From: Glebionis coronaria
Lineage: Eukaryota > Streptophyta > Magnoliopsida > Asterales > Asteraceae
Assembly: GCA_025667525.1 (NCBI GenBank)
Contig: CM046874.1
Coordinates: forward strand, 428,318,400-428,382,399
DNA: 64,000 bases
Direction of reading: 5' to 3'
Of this stretch, positions 33,705 through 46,426 are shown piece after piece (within the stretch, counting starts at the first letter, position 1; each line of letters opens with the position of its first letter). The position numbers were made by a program, and so were the translations under genes. Under the pieces are notes generated by a model. The model saw only the letters and a list, made by a program, of their open reading frames with translations. It had not been told where the DNA came from and searched no databases.

Positions 33705-35337
33705 TGTCTTGAGACCAAGCTAGGAGCCGTCACATAACTCAACGGGTTTAAAACTGTCACCCCGATTTCAGTCTTACTCATAAATACCATAAATCAAAAC
33801 TCATCAAAATATAACCACGTATAATAAGGTCTAAAGAACTCTCAAATTCCTTCCCAACTCATCTCTATGTTAACCCCCCAAGTGTTCATTACCGCAAAAT
33901 ACCCAAAACACGAGTTTAACCCATGTTGTCCGAAAATTAACCTTGAACTCAACACTTGTATAATTAATTCGACCAAGCTACTGACTTCCAATTACGAAAC
34001 TTTCCGAATATTTGAAAAGTATGTTCCGAGTACATAATTTTAGGCTTTTGAATCACCCAAAACCTTTAAAAACGAATAAGTTATGACCAAAACGATTTTT
34101 CTCAAAATCTGCCTAGGCATTAGCGACAGTTTCTGACAGTTAGCGACATATTTTGACAGTTTAGCGACAGTTTCTGCCTACTCCGATTTATACAAAAAAA
34201 AACGATTCTTAAACCCTAAAACCCCCCATTAATTACCAAAACTAGAACCTAATTTATTTTAATTCTAGAAAATTAAAACTCTATTAATTACATGATTTTA
34301 ACATATTTCACTAAATAAGAACAAAATTTTTAACTTAAGAACAATAACTTTAGGTGATCAAAACCAAAATATTTTAAAATAACCGAGTCATGCATATATG
34401 TTAAAGAATTTATATTCCACCTTATTTGAAACATGATCCCGACACTTCCTTATTTCATCGACTACCAACAACTATTTTTTTCCAATTTGCAAGTTCTATT
34501 TTTTTACCATGTATAACTCGAAACAAAAGACATCGTTACCCCAAAAAGAAATCTCCACCATCTCAAAATCCTTCACGCCAAAAGTACCGTACAAACAAAC
34601 ACGTGAAATGAGGACCCAAGAAATGCGCTACTACAGAAGTTGAACATCTCAAAGAGAAACGAGCTAGCAACCATCCCAAGAATACAACCGGTAAGTAGAA
34701 AATAATTTTACATACATAGGAATAAGCGTACATACACTCAAATCCATCTAACATATACTATACAAGCATGTATTAACTCTCTTTCATGCAATCATACTTG
34801 AAAGTCCAGTGGTGTTGTGGCACATATATAATTATGTAGGCCTCTATAATTATACATGTTCCATTTCACCAATGTACTCCCTCCTATGATGACACTTATA
34901 AGAAATTAATACCACACATAACACATAATCCAACAACTCACAAGCACATAACCACACAAGATAAGATCCAAAACCCAATGTATTAAAATAACATAGCCAA
35001 TGCACAAACTCGTAGTCCAGCTAAACCAGCGTAGACAAAATTCAAAATGTATAAAGAACATGAAAACATAATTAAGCGAAATCCAACAATGACTAGCGTA
35101 TACGACCATGGTTCCACCCGCACTAATCAAAACTCGTAAAGAAAATAACATGTAGTTAAGTATGAACCATAGTAGTTCATAACCTAACAAATACTGCGAA
35201 AATAATATTCAAACACATCAATTACTATAAAATGCACACATACTCCTATGACGCCTATATGCAGGGACCCTTAAGCTATAGACTAGGCTACACGACTAGG
35301 CAACCTAATTCTCTATAACCTGTCTCTGATACCATTC
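33703..35337 (-). other. Leader (5' internal) segment of chromovirus unit A
   Basis: Minus-strand sequence between the LTR-adjacent primer site (35323-35334) and an abrupt junction with Athila-2 pol at 33703. It is almost identical to 38201-39836. It holds no supported ORF; gag would be expected after it. A TATGAAC/GTTCATA inverted repeat lies at about 35160-35185. Confidence 0.7.
35323..35334 (-). promoter_or_regulatory. Primer binding site of unit A, tRNA-iMet type
   Basis: The minus strand reads TGGTATCAGAGACAGG just after the LTR end (GGGGTGTGACA). It is the canonical plant initiator-Met primer site. Confidence 0.8.
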
Positions 35338-37962
35338 TGTCACACCCCATCATGGCGGAATATGGGGCGCGACGTATGGATATCATCACAACATGGCGTG
35401 TCTATAGAGATAACTATATGACATAAGAAATGTCATAAAATGGAGACACAAAGTCATGACAATATCTCATCAGACTCAGGAGTCTAGGTAAGTAGGTAAC
35501 AGTCCTACCGCTTACCCAAGACAAAAAAAATAACATAACCAAACAAATATATGTGTGCCACAGTATCACTTATTAAAAGAACAAATAAAGACTAAGAAGG
35601 AAACGGGGATTCTCCTTCTATATGCATTCCAAAGCTTCTCCAATCCTAGCCACTTATGTTCTCATGCTTAACCATAGTATCACCTGAAAGAGACACTAAA
35701 ACACGTCAACATAAAGTTGGTGAGAGTCATAGGTTTAGACTCCAACGCTAAATCAATTACAAGCTGTGATTAACAACCATCAACACAATAACATATGGAC
35801 AATGTGCTACAATTATGTATTAACAACTAGCATTCAAGATCAATCATTTCAAACCAATATCCAAGGCTCCTACCTTTCCAAACAACATGGTACCATAGAT
35901 GATCACACTATGTACCTATCCCAAGGCCACTACCTTGTCAAACCACAAGGCCACTACCTTGTCAAACCTCAAGGCCACTATCTTCTCAAACCACAATAAC
36001 TGAGACGGCATGTGTCCCCCGATCCAAATCATAAACAATCAAGAATCACATAGCAGTTAATCACATAATGTACACACAAGTCCATCACAAACCTTAAGAA
36101 ACATTCACAGCATCAATTTATAAATAACTCAACACAGTGTCTCCTCCATCCCATCTGGAAGTCAAAATCATTATTAAACATGGGACTATGAAACTCACCT
36201 GATAGCTTCTTCACAAGTCCTCACACTAGCAACAAGCTAACAAACAAAAAACACGAAATCAATACACGAACCAATCACTAAGATGGCTCATCAACCTATG
36301 ATGGACATCTAGTCTATTCCCGTATAATTACCTCATTGTTAAGCTCTAATCACCCCATTACCCTTCCTTAACAAGTCCCTAACTTGGTTAAGTTTAATAG
36401 CTATCCCGTTCATAAATTTACACAAAAAAATCCCAGTTTTAGGTCTCAAAACTTTAAGTCAAACGTCCACTTAAACATACCCATGGTTTCTGTAAAAGGA
36501 ATATTCACACTTTTATACATGTTAGCTAAAACCTCCCACCTGCCCTCACCTTAAAGCTACTGTTAAGGCCCAGATATATGTGTATATATTGCTACCTATC
36601 CATAATTCACTGATTTTAAACGTATGAAAAGTTCATTACCATTAGAGGGTCTTACCCTAAACCACAATCTTAGCCCAAGTACAGATCCTTACTAGAATAT
36701 ATAAACCATCTCTCATGTTCGTGAGAAGATCCCAATGCAACCCTAAGTACCCCAAACAACCCAAAACTTAAAAAGAAAACAGGCTGAATTCAAAACTGTT
36801 TTGACCTCCGACTGTTGTAACCTGTTTTTGACCCAATTACCGACCTCCAATTTAGTTCTCGTTTCTTGATTTAGAAAGCCAACTCAATTACCTATCCAGG
36901 CTAGTTTGATCGCATCTTGAATGTTCCTAGAACTCGAGATATGATCAAAACAATAGACTCAAAATTCTGCTCAGTTTTTAAAAACGGGTTTTAAATAAAT
37001 TGATCTAATTAATCACCTATAACCCTTCTAATACAAGCCCTAGATTATATGATCATCATATTATGATTAATACATCATTAATCTACTGTTTTTATATAAA
37101 CCCTAACCCTTAATCCATCATAAGAATGATTAATTAAACATAAAAACAATTTAATTAAAAAGGTTAATGAAGGTTTTTACCTTAAATCAATGGAAGATGA
37201 AGAAAACCTAATTTTTTTGAAGAACCCTAATTCTCCTCTATGAAACCCACGAATTTTTCTTTGTCTCCAGGGATTTTTTATTTATTTATTAGATAACCTT
37301 ATATAGTGTGTACATAAAATCCTTGTCCAAGTATAACACCCAACTTTCCTTTTTTTTTCCCTTTTTCTCTTTTTGTCTTTCTTTGGTGCCTCTAAACCGA
37401 CCCAAACACCCAATAAATTCGTTTTTTTATTTTTATTATTTAATATTATGTTAAAAATATTACCTTAATTTTCCTTAATTTATTTCAGCTCCTAAAGCTT
37501 CCAAAACCTCAAAACCGTAAAACTAGTCAAATTTACGCGTTTTACCGTAAAAGACGTAAAATATACACTTTTATAAAAAAATCTCAAATTTTGAAATAAA
37601 CTTTATAACTAAGTCCTAAATGACTTAAAACCATCCCGAAAAATATTCATATGGATAATTACCTCACCCGAGACCTCTAAATGCTAAACCGTAAATCCTA
37701 AAAAAATACTATTACTATAATACTTATACGTATACGTAAACACCACAATATCACCATTTTCATTTCATAGTCACCACTTGTGAGCTCATGAACATGAAAT
37801 AACCGTTCCTCGATTTACTTATGAGTACTCTATACTCATAAACGATAACCACACAAACCTCGTTCACACAAAATAAACACGTAAACACACAATTCAAGTA
37901 AGCACACATAAAATAACCTAAAAGTAAGACCAAGTGACAAACCCAAAACCACGGTTGTCACA
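35338..37962 (-). repeat. Chromovirus LTR, unit A (minus strand)
   Basis: On the minus strand it starts TGTGACAACCGTGG at 37962, after an AGGAGGGAGTGA polypurine tract, and ends GGGGTGTGACA at 35338. Length about 2.62 kb. TATA box CTATATAAGG at 37297-37306 (minus). A 24-bp minisatellite lies at 35873-35998. It is flanked on both sides by internal sequence, so it joins two element bodies. Confidence 0.85.
35873..35998. repeat. 24-bp minisatellite in chromovirus LTR
   Basis: Units of the form CAAGGCCACTACCTTGTCAA recur three times in full and once or twice degenerate. The same array is at 40370-40494 in unit B. The plus-strand relative has a different 31-bp repeat (GGTTATTGGTAAGGCTTGGA...) at about 48405-48470. 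The 77-codon ORF here is only this repeat read through. Confidence 0.75.
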
Positions 37963-38200
37963 TCACTCCCTCCTAATATAAATCTCGTCCCGAGATTCAC
38001 TCCCAAACTCAAACTTATTCTCAGCAAACAAACGAGGATGCATATCCCTGATAAAACCTTCACGTTCAAACGTGAACTCAGTTTACACGAAAATAATCTC
38101 CACCAACAACACATGAGCCTTAACCGTCCGTGAGGAAACTTATCAAAACCATAAAGTTATGTAACCAAACTAACTAAATCTCGCAACTCATCAAACAAGA
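37963..38200 (-). pseudogene. pol: 3' terminal piece of chromovirus pol with polypurine tract
   Basis: A minus-strand 238-bp segment ending ...SESRDEIYIRRE followed by AGGAGGGAGTGA directly before the LTR start. This resembles the last codons and polypurine tract of Tekay/Del elements. It is fused directly to the leader at 38201, so nearly all of gag-pol is deleted. Confidence 0.6.
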
Positions 38201-39836
38201 ACTGTCTTGAAACCAAGTTAGGAGCCGTCACATAACTCAACGGGTTTAAAACTGTCACCCCGATTTCAGTCTTACTCATAAATACCATAAATCAAAACTC
38301 ATCAAAATATAACCACGTATAATAAGGTCTAAAGAACTCTCAAATTCCTTCCCAACTCATCTCTATGTTAACCCCCCAAGTGTTCATTACCGCAAAATAC
38401 CCAAAACACGAGTTTAACCCATGTTGTCCGAAAATTAACCTTGAATTCAACACTTGTACAATTAATTCGACAAAGCTACTGACTTCCAATTACGAAACTT
38501 TCTGAATATTTGAAAAGATGTTCCGAGTACATAATTTTAGGCTTTTGAATCACCCAAAAACCTTTAAAAACGAATAAGTTATGACCAAAACGATTTTTCT
38601 CAAAATCTGCCTAGGCATTAGCGACAGTTCTGACAGTTAGCGACATATTTTGACAGTTTAGCGACAGTTTCTGCCTACTCAGATTTATACACAAAAAACG
38701 ATTCTTAAACCCTAAAACCCCCCATTAATTACCAAAACTAGAACCTAATTTATTTTAATTCCAGAAAATTAAAACTATATTAATTACATGATTTTAACAT
38801 ATTTCACTAAATAAGAACAAAATTTTTAACTTAAGAACAATAACTTTAGGTGATCAAAACCAAAATATTTTAAAATAATCGAGTCATGCTTATATGTTAA
38901 AGAATTTATATTCCACCTTATTTGAAACATGATCCCGACACTTCCTTATTTCATCGACTACCAACAACTATTTTTTTTTCCAATTTGCAAGTTCTATTTT
39001 TTTTATCATGTATAACTCGAAACAAAAGACATCGTTACTCCAAAAAGAAATCTCCACCATCTCAAAATCCTTCACGTCAAAAGTACCGTACAAACAAACA
39101 CGTGAAATGAGGACCCGAGAAATGCGCTACTACAGAAGTTGAACATCTCAAAGAGAAACGAGCTAGCAACCATCACAAGAATACAACCGGTAAGTAGAAA
39201 ATAATTTTACATACATAGGCATAAGCGTACATACACTCAAATCCATCCAACATATACTATACAAGCATGTATTAACTCTCTTTCATGTAATCATACTTGA
39301 AAGTCCAGTGGTGTTGTGGCACATATATAATTATGTAGGCCTCCATTATTATACATGTTCCCTTTCACCAATGTACTCCCTCCTATGATGACACTTATAA
39401 GAAATTAATACCACACATAACACATAATCCAACAACTCACAAGCACATAACCACACAAGATAAGATCCAAAACCCCATGTATTAAAATAACATAGCCAAT
39501 GCACAAACTCGTAGTCCAGCAGAACCAGCGTAGACAAAATTCAAAATGTATAAAGAACATGAAAACTTAATTAAGCGAAATCCAACAATGACTAGCGTAT
39601 ACGACCATGGTTCCACCCGCACTAATCAAAACTCGTAAAGAAAATAACATGTAGTTAAGTATGAACCATAGTAGTTCATAACCTAACAAATACTGCGAAA
39701 ATAATATTCAAACACATCAATTACTATAAAATGCACACATACTCCTATGACGCCTATATGCAGGGACCCTTAAGCTATAGACTAGGCTACACGACTAGGC
39801 AACCTAATTCTCTATAACCAGTCTCTGATACCATTC
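38201..39836 (-). other. Leader (5' internal) segment of chromovirus unit B
   Basis: A close copy of 33703-35337, with the same primer site (minus-strand complement at 39822-39833) and the same left breakpoint ACTGTCTTGA. No ORF is supported. Confidence 0.7.
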
Positions 39837-42459
39837 TGTCACACCTCACCATGGCGGAATATAGGGCGCGACGTATGGATATCATCACAACATGACGTGT
39901 CTATAGAGATAACTATATGAAATAAGAAATGTCATAAAATGGAGACACAAAGTCATGACAATATCTCATCAGACTCAGGAGTCTAGGTAAGTAGGTAACA
40001 GTCCTACCTATTACCCAAGACAAACAAATAACATAACCAAACAAATATATGTGTGCCACAGTATCACTTATTAAAAGAACAAATAAAGACTAAGAAGGAA
40101 ACGGGGATTCTCCTTCTATATGCATTCCTAAGCTTCTCCAATCCTAGCCACTTATGTTCTCATGCTTAACCATAGTATCACCTGAAAGAGACACTAAAAC
40201 ACGTCAACATAAAGTTGGTGAGAGGCATAGGTTTAGACTCCAACGCTAAATCAATTACAAGGTGTGATTAACAACCATCAACACAATAACATATGGACAA
40301 TGTGCTACAATTATGTATTAACAACTAGCATTCAAGATCAATCATTTCAAACCAAAATCCAAGGCTCCTACCTTGCCAAACAACATGGTACCATAGATGA
40401 TCACACTATGTACCTATCCCAAGGCCACTACCTTGTCAAACCACAAGGCCACTACCTTGTCAAACCTCAAGGCCACTACCTTGTCAAACCATAATAACTG
40501 AGACGGCACGTGTCCCCCGATCCAAATCATACACAATCAAGAATTACATAGCAGTTAATCACATAATGTACACACAAGTCCATCACAAACCTTAAAAAAC
40601 ATTCACAACATCAATTTATAAATAACTCAACACAGTGTCTCCTCCATCCCATCTGGAAGTGAAAATCAATATTAAACATGGGACTATGAAACTCACCTGA
40701 TAGCTTCTTCACAAGTCCTCACACTAGTAACAAGCTAACAAACCAAAAACACGAAATCAATACACGAACCAATCATTAAGATGGCTCATCAACCTATGAT
40801 GGACATCTAGTCTATTCCCGTATAATTAACTCATTGTTAAGCTCTAATCACCCCATTACCCTTCCTTAACAAGTCCCTAACTTGGTTAAGTTTAATAGCT
40901 ATCCCGTTCATAATTTTACACAAAACAGTCCCAGTTTTAGGTCTCAAAACTTTAAGTCAAACGTCCACTTAAACATACCCATGGTTTCTGTAAAAGGAAT
41001 ATTCACACTTTTATACATGTTAGCTAAAACCTACCACCTGCCCTAACCATAAAGCTACTGTTAAGGCCCAGATATATGTGTATATATTGCTACCTATCCA
41101 TAATTCACTGATTTTAAACGTATGAAAAGTTCATTACCATTAGAGGGTCTTACCCTAAACCACAATCTTAGCCCAAGTACAGATCCTTACTACAATATAT
41201 AAACCATCTCTCATGTTCATGAGAAGATCCCAATGCAACCCTAAGTACGCCAAACAACCCAAAACTTAAAAAGAAAACAGGCTGAACTCAAAACTGTTTT
41301 GACCTCCGACTGTTGTAACCTGTTTTTGACCCAATTCCCGACCTCCAATTTAGTTCTCGTTTCTTGATTTAGAAAGCCAACTCAATTACCTATCCAGGCT
41401 ACTTTGATCGCATCTTGAATGTTCCTAGAACTCGAGATATGATCAAAACAATAGACTCAAAATTCTGCCTAGTTTTTAAAAACGGGTTTTAAACAAATTG
41501 ATCTAATTAATCACCTATAACCCTTCTAATACAAGCCCTAGATTATATGATCATCATATTATGATTAATACATCATTAATCTACTGTTTTTAGATAAACC
41601 CTAACCCTTAATCCATCATAAGAATGATTAATGAAACATAAAAACAATTTAATTAAAAAGGTTAATGAAGGTTTTTACCTTAAATCAATGGAAGATGAAG
41701 AAAACCTAATTTTTTGAAGAACCCTAATTCTCCTCTATGAAACCCACGAATTTTTATTTTTCTCCAGGGATATATGTTTTTTTTTATTAGATAACCTTAT
41801 ATAATGTGTACATAAAATCCTAGTTCAAGTATAACACCCAACTTTCCTTTTTTTCCCTTTTTCCCTTTTTCTCTTTCTTTGGTGCGTCTAAACCGACCCA
41901 AACACCCAATAAATTCGTTTTTTTTATTTTTATTATTTAATATTATGTTAATAATATTACCTTAATTTTCCTTAATTTATTTCAGCTCCTAAAGCTTCCA
42001 AAACCTCAAAACCGTAAAACTAGTCAAATTTACGCGTTTTACCGTAAAAGACGTAAAATATACACTTTTATAAAAAATCTCAAATTTTGAAATTAACTTT
42101 ATAACTAAGTCCTAAATGACTTAAAACCATCCCGAAAAATATTCATATGGATAATTACCTCACCCGAGACCTCTAAATGCTAAACCGTAAATATTAAAAA
42201 ATATACTATTAGTATAATACTTATACGTATACGTAAACACCACAATATCACCATTTTCATTTCATAGTCACCACTTGTGAGCTCATGAACATGAAATAAC
42301 CGTTCCTAGATTTACTTATGAGTACTCTATACTCATAAACGATAACCACACCAACCTCGTTCACACAAAATAAACACGTAAACACACAATTCAAGTAAGC
42401 ACACATAAAATAACCTAAAAGTAAGACCAAGTGACAAACCCAAAACCACGGTTGTCACA
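39837..42459 (-). repeat. Chromovirus LTR, unit B (minus strand)
   Basis: About 2.62 kb, starting at 42459 with TGTGACAACC and ending at 39837. A close copy of unit A with scattered substitutions and small indels. At 42460 it meets a plus-strand relative head-to-head. Confidence 0.85.
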
Positions 42460-44783
42460 TATGGGTTGAACCATAGTAGTTCATACTTAGCCACATGTTA
42501 TTTTCTTTTCAGGTTGTAACTAGTGCGGGTTGAACCATAATAGTCCACACTACTCATTGTTGTATTTTGCTTAAATTGTACATTATAGTACATAATTTGG
42601 TATAGTGTAGTTTCTGTCTTTTGTTGAGTTATTTTATGTACCTGAGGTATAGTATTTTTCTTTTGATGTTTAAGTCATGTTCCCTAAGAATCATGTGGTG
42701 GTTCGAGTTACTAGGAGTACGTGGATTGGAAGGATTTTAAGCTGTTTTCATTCTGATGGGCGACATGACTTATAATTGATTATGTTTTCGTTTTAGATTT
42801 TGTCTTTGCTGTTTTAGCTAGACTATGGATTTCTATATTCTAGGAGTTTGACTATGTTATTTTAATTGTTGGAGCTTTTGACCTTATTGTTTATGTGGTT
42901 ATGTGCTTAGGTGAGTTGATGGATGTATGTGTTATGTGTTGTATTGATTCTTATAAGTGTCATCATAGGAGGGAGTGTATTGGGGAAAAGGTAATTGTAT
43001 AAGTATGGTGGCCAACATAGTTATACAAGTACCACAACTTCAATGGATTCCTAAGTATGATTGCATGAAAGAGGATTAATACATGCTTGTATACTAGATG
43101 TTGGACAGATTTGAGTATATGTATCCTAATATGCCTATATATGTATGATCCCCTATTATTATCGATTGTATCCTTAGGAGGGTGGCTAGCTCGCTTCTTT
43201 TTAGATATTCAACCGCCGTTGTAGCGTATTCTTCGAGTTTCCTATTTCACTTGTCCGTTTTAAAATGGTGTTTTTGGTTTTAAGTCTATTGAAATAACTT
43301 GGGATTTCTTTTGGGATAATGAAATTTTTTGTGTTGAGTCTTACATTTCTTTTGGTCGGTATATATTGAAAAAAGACTTAAAAATCTACTATAGAGTTAG
43401 ATAGTTGTTTGTATTTGGTAAAATAAGGGTAGGGTGTAGGAGTCGTGTTTGCAACAAGATATAACATAAGTTTTTTTATGTAATCAACGCTTATTTATTT
43501 CAAATTCTAAAATACCTTCTTTAAAATAAAGCAAAATAAAATTTTCCTACTTAAATATTTCATATAAGTGAGTTTAATTGATATACATCATTTATAATTA
43601 TATAAACAAGACTAAACAAAGTTCATGAAATTTCACATACATTTATTTCTTTTCATTTAAAAAGGATTACGTTAGTTACTAAGATGATTATTTAGTTTTT
43701 AAAACAACTAGTATAAAATTGTTTTGGTCATAACTTGTTCGTTTTTAAAGTTTTTTGGGTGATTCAAAAGCCTAAAATTATGTACTAGGAATGTACTTTT
43801 CAAATATTTAGAATGTATAGTCCTGGGAGGTCAGTAGCCTGGTCTAAGTTGTTGTACAAGTGTCGGGTTCAAGGTTGAGTTTGGGATGTTCCGGGTACCT
43901 AGTCTTTGAGTTGAGTCTTGAGATCGTATAGAGAGTTGTTTGTAGATTGTTCGAGTCCCATAGATGTGGAGAGGTATAGAAAAATATTCTTTTAGGAAAA
44001 GTCGATGTCGTGCAAGGTTTATAAAATATGTCGCGGGGCATAATATGTTTTGGTTGCCATTGGGTGTTTCTTGGATTATTTTTCGTTGTCATCATTTTGA
44101 ATTGATACATGTTTTGGGTTTGAGTTTTCTTTTGAGTCTCGTAGTTTTTGACTTGTTTTAACTGGTTCACATGAAATGTCGTTAGTTATCCGTAGTTTTG
44201 ATTCGTTGGTCGTGTCTGGTGGGTTCCAGATGTAGTTTTGGTTTTGTATTAGTTAAGAGCATTGAAATAGTCATATGAGAGAATAGTTGGAATGCCCTTT
44301 GTGATGGGGAAAGAGTTAGAAGTTCGTAGAAAGACGAACTAATGTGGTCATGAGGTCTCTTAGGAGTGCCAAGGGAGATGAATAGAGATTTGTATAAAGT
44401 ATGGATATTGGCACAAGTAACGCATCATAGAGAATGTTGGAAGGGGATGTGATATTTCAAAGGTACTTGTGATATTTGTTAAGTATGTAAAATTTTACGA
44501 AAATTTCTTAAGATTTAGTAGGTTTACCTATTATCTTGAAGTACAACCATGAACAGAGCCAGTAGAAGGAGCAAGATGAGTTGTAGTTAGTGCCTTTCCA
44601 AGGAAATTGTTGATGGAATGATCTTAAAGACATGAGTTGTTAGAAATTCCAACGAATGCAAGATAAAGGTTGAGTTTCCTGGTAGTAAATGTGATGTCAA
44701 AGCGGTTAGATGGGTTGATAAGAAGGAGTACCGATATTTTAGAATGTGTGTAGAATTTCACGAGTAGAAAGGGGTAGAAATTT

Positions 44784-45044
44784 GTGTGTGTTGCTGCCAA
44801 CAGAGGATGCAAGGATGATGTTAAGAATGTTGAATGGACGCTTTGGGATTACGATTATGCATTTGGCTTCACCAAAGCACTAGCGGTTTTCATGGAGTCA
44901 ATGAATCGAGTGTGCATGACCGTATATAAACAAGTTGTCATCGGGAGTATCGACGAAATCTTGATCTACTCAAACTCTAAGAAGGAGAGTGAGGCGAATT
45001 ATGTGTTGGTTTTGGAGTGGTTTAGAAAAAGGAATTATATGTGA
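44784..45044 (+). pseudogene. pol: Chromovirus reverse transcriptase fragment
   Basis: The frame reads DYDYAFGFTKALAVFMESMNRVC and VIGSIDEILIYSNSKKE, which line up with the palm region of Tekay/Del RT. The catalytic DD pair has become DE and the preceding residues are changed, so the active site is lost. Frameshifts lie on both sides. It is much older and more decayed than the Athila-2 pol in the same window. Confidence 0.7.
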
Positions 45045-45284
45045 GATTTTTAAGTGTGAGTTTTAGTATTAAGTTTACCATGATGAGTAGTTAGAGATGA
45101 TGGCATATCATGGAACCAGCAAGGGGCGAAGTGAAGAAGGATGAGGAAGCATTTTGGAGGCTAAAGAGGTGGATTGGATAATGAGTAGATCCTGGCATTA
45201 TCGGAAGGACTGGATGAATTCGTGAAGCATGACGATACGTGGAGCAAGGATTTGGATGCGTACGAGGACAACAAAGAAAGGTGA

Positions 45285-45570
45285 TTGCTTATACGTTGCA
45301 AGAACTTGAGATTTAGAAGAACTAGATAAGACTTAGTTAGTTGAGCTGGATTGTTAGATGTGCCTAGAATGCTAGAGGCATTTGGTGTACGAGACGTAGA
45401 GAATGATCTATACGGATCATGAACGTCTCCAACACATATTCAGTCCTCTGGATTAAACATTTGGCAAAGGTGATGGGTGGAGTTAAGTGATGAAGGAAAA
45501 TTGCAAGGCCAAGTACCATATGGGAAAGGCAAGCATAGTTAATGAGACATGGAATAAGAGGGAGGAAGTG
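45285..45570 (+). pseudogene. pol: Chromovirus RNase H fragment
   Basis: Broken frames show VIAYTLQELR, then MIYTDHERLQHIFSP and KYHMGKASIVNETWNKREE. This corresponds to the TDHKSL...YHPGKANVVADALSR stretch of gypsy RNase H. Several stops and frameshifts separate the pieces. Confidence 0.55.
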
Positions 45571-45944
45571 ATGTTGAGACAAAATTTAGCTATATGGATG
45601 ACGTCTTAGGAGGGTTTGGATGAAGGATGTAAGCTGTACGAGTAGTTTTCTAAAGCAGAGAACGCGTCAACATTTATGTTGCGTGGCTTGGACAATCATA
45701 TGGAGAAAATGGACATAGGCTATATTGCCTACATAGATAGGAGTAGCATAGAAAGGGCGGTGTAAGGACGAAGATGGTAGAGGGGATACATAATAGGGTA
45801 GAGGAATAAGTACGATGAGAGTTAGGTAATAGTCGATAGACTGAATAATTCATCCCATATTCTAAGAGGAATGAGAAGTCAAGTAGTTGAGGAGTTGGAA
45901 CGGAAAACTACAAGAGGTGGTGGCAGTGCTTAAATAGAGGTTGA

Positions 45945-46320
45945 AAATGGCAAAGGACCGACAAGAGATCTGTGTGGACAAGAGGCGTAAGCCGTTGGGA
46001 TTTGATATTGGGGATAACGTTATGCTATAGTTTTCACCATGGAAAGAAGTGATGTGGTTTGGGATGAAAGGAAAGTTAACACCCAGAATTGTGGGTCCAT
46101 TCGAAATCTTCGAAAGGATTGGACTAGTGGCTTATAGGTTGGAATTACTGGGAGACTTGAGTAGTATGCGTGATGTATTTCATGTGTTAAACTTGAGGAA
46201 ATATTTAGCAAGAACCTACTTACAAGTACCATTAGATGATATTAGTATGGATATGAGTCTTCGTTTCATCGAAGAGCCGGTAGAGATTTTTGATCGTGAA
46301 GCTAAGACGTTGTAAAAATT
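45945..46320 (+). pseudogene. pol: Chromovirus integrase C-terminus with truncated chromodomain region
   Basis: The frame contains KMAKDRQEICVDKRRKPLGFDIGDNVML, a stop, then WFGMKGKLTPRIVGPFEIFERIGLVAYRLELL (the GPY/F motif) and DVFHVLNLRKYL. It ends EEPVEIFDREAKTL with a stop at 46313. A chromodomain would normally continue from here; only weak traces are left before the polypurine tract. This places the element in the Tekay/Del chromovirus group. Confidence 0.8.
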
Positions 46321-46426
46321 AATATACCATAGTTATGGGTATATGGAACAAGTATCCTCAACTATTGTTAATGACTGTCCTAGGAAGTAAACCTCGGGTT
46401 GAGATTTCTATTAGGAGGGAGTGAGG

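Larger units (their letters stand above)
42460..46426 (+). mobile_element. Decayed internal region of a plus-strand chromovirus (no 5' LTR)
   Basis: It starts inside the leader: GAACCATAGTAGTTCATACTTA corresponds to the leader of units A and B in the other orientation. It ends with the polypurine tract AGGAGGGAGTGAGG at 46413-46426. The 5' LTR, primer site and first part of the leader are missing. Between 43850 and 44780 I see no readable domain. Recognisable pol fragments follow at 44784 (RT), about 45285 (RNase H) and 45945 (integrase C-terminus). Confidence 0.75.

Noticed and set aside
35766..35999. ORFs ending in GHYLVKPQ repeats (35766 and 40264)
   Set aside because: They are a 24-bp LTR minisatellite read in an open frame, on the strand opposite to the LTR promoter.
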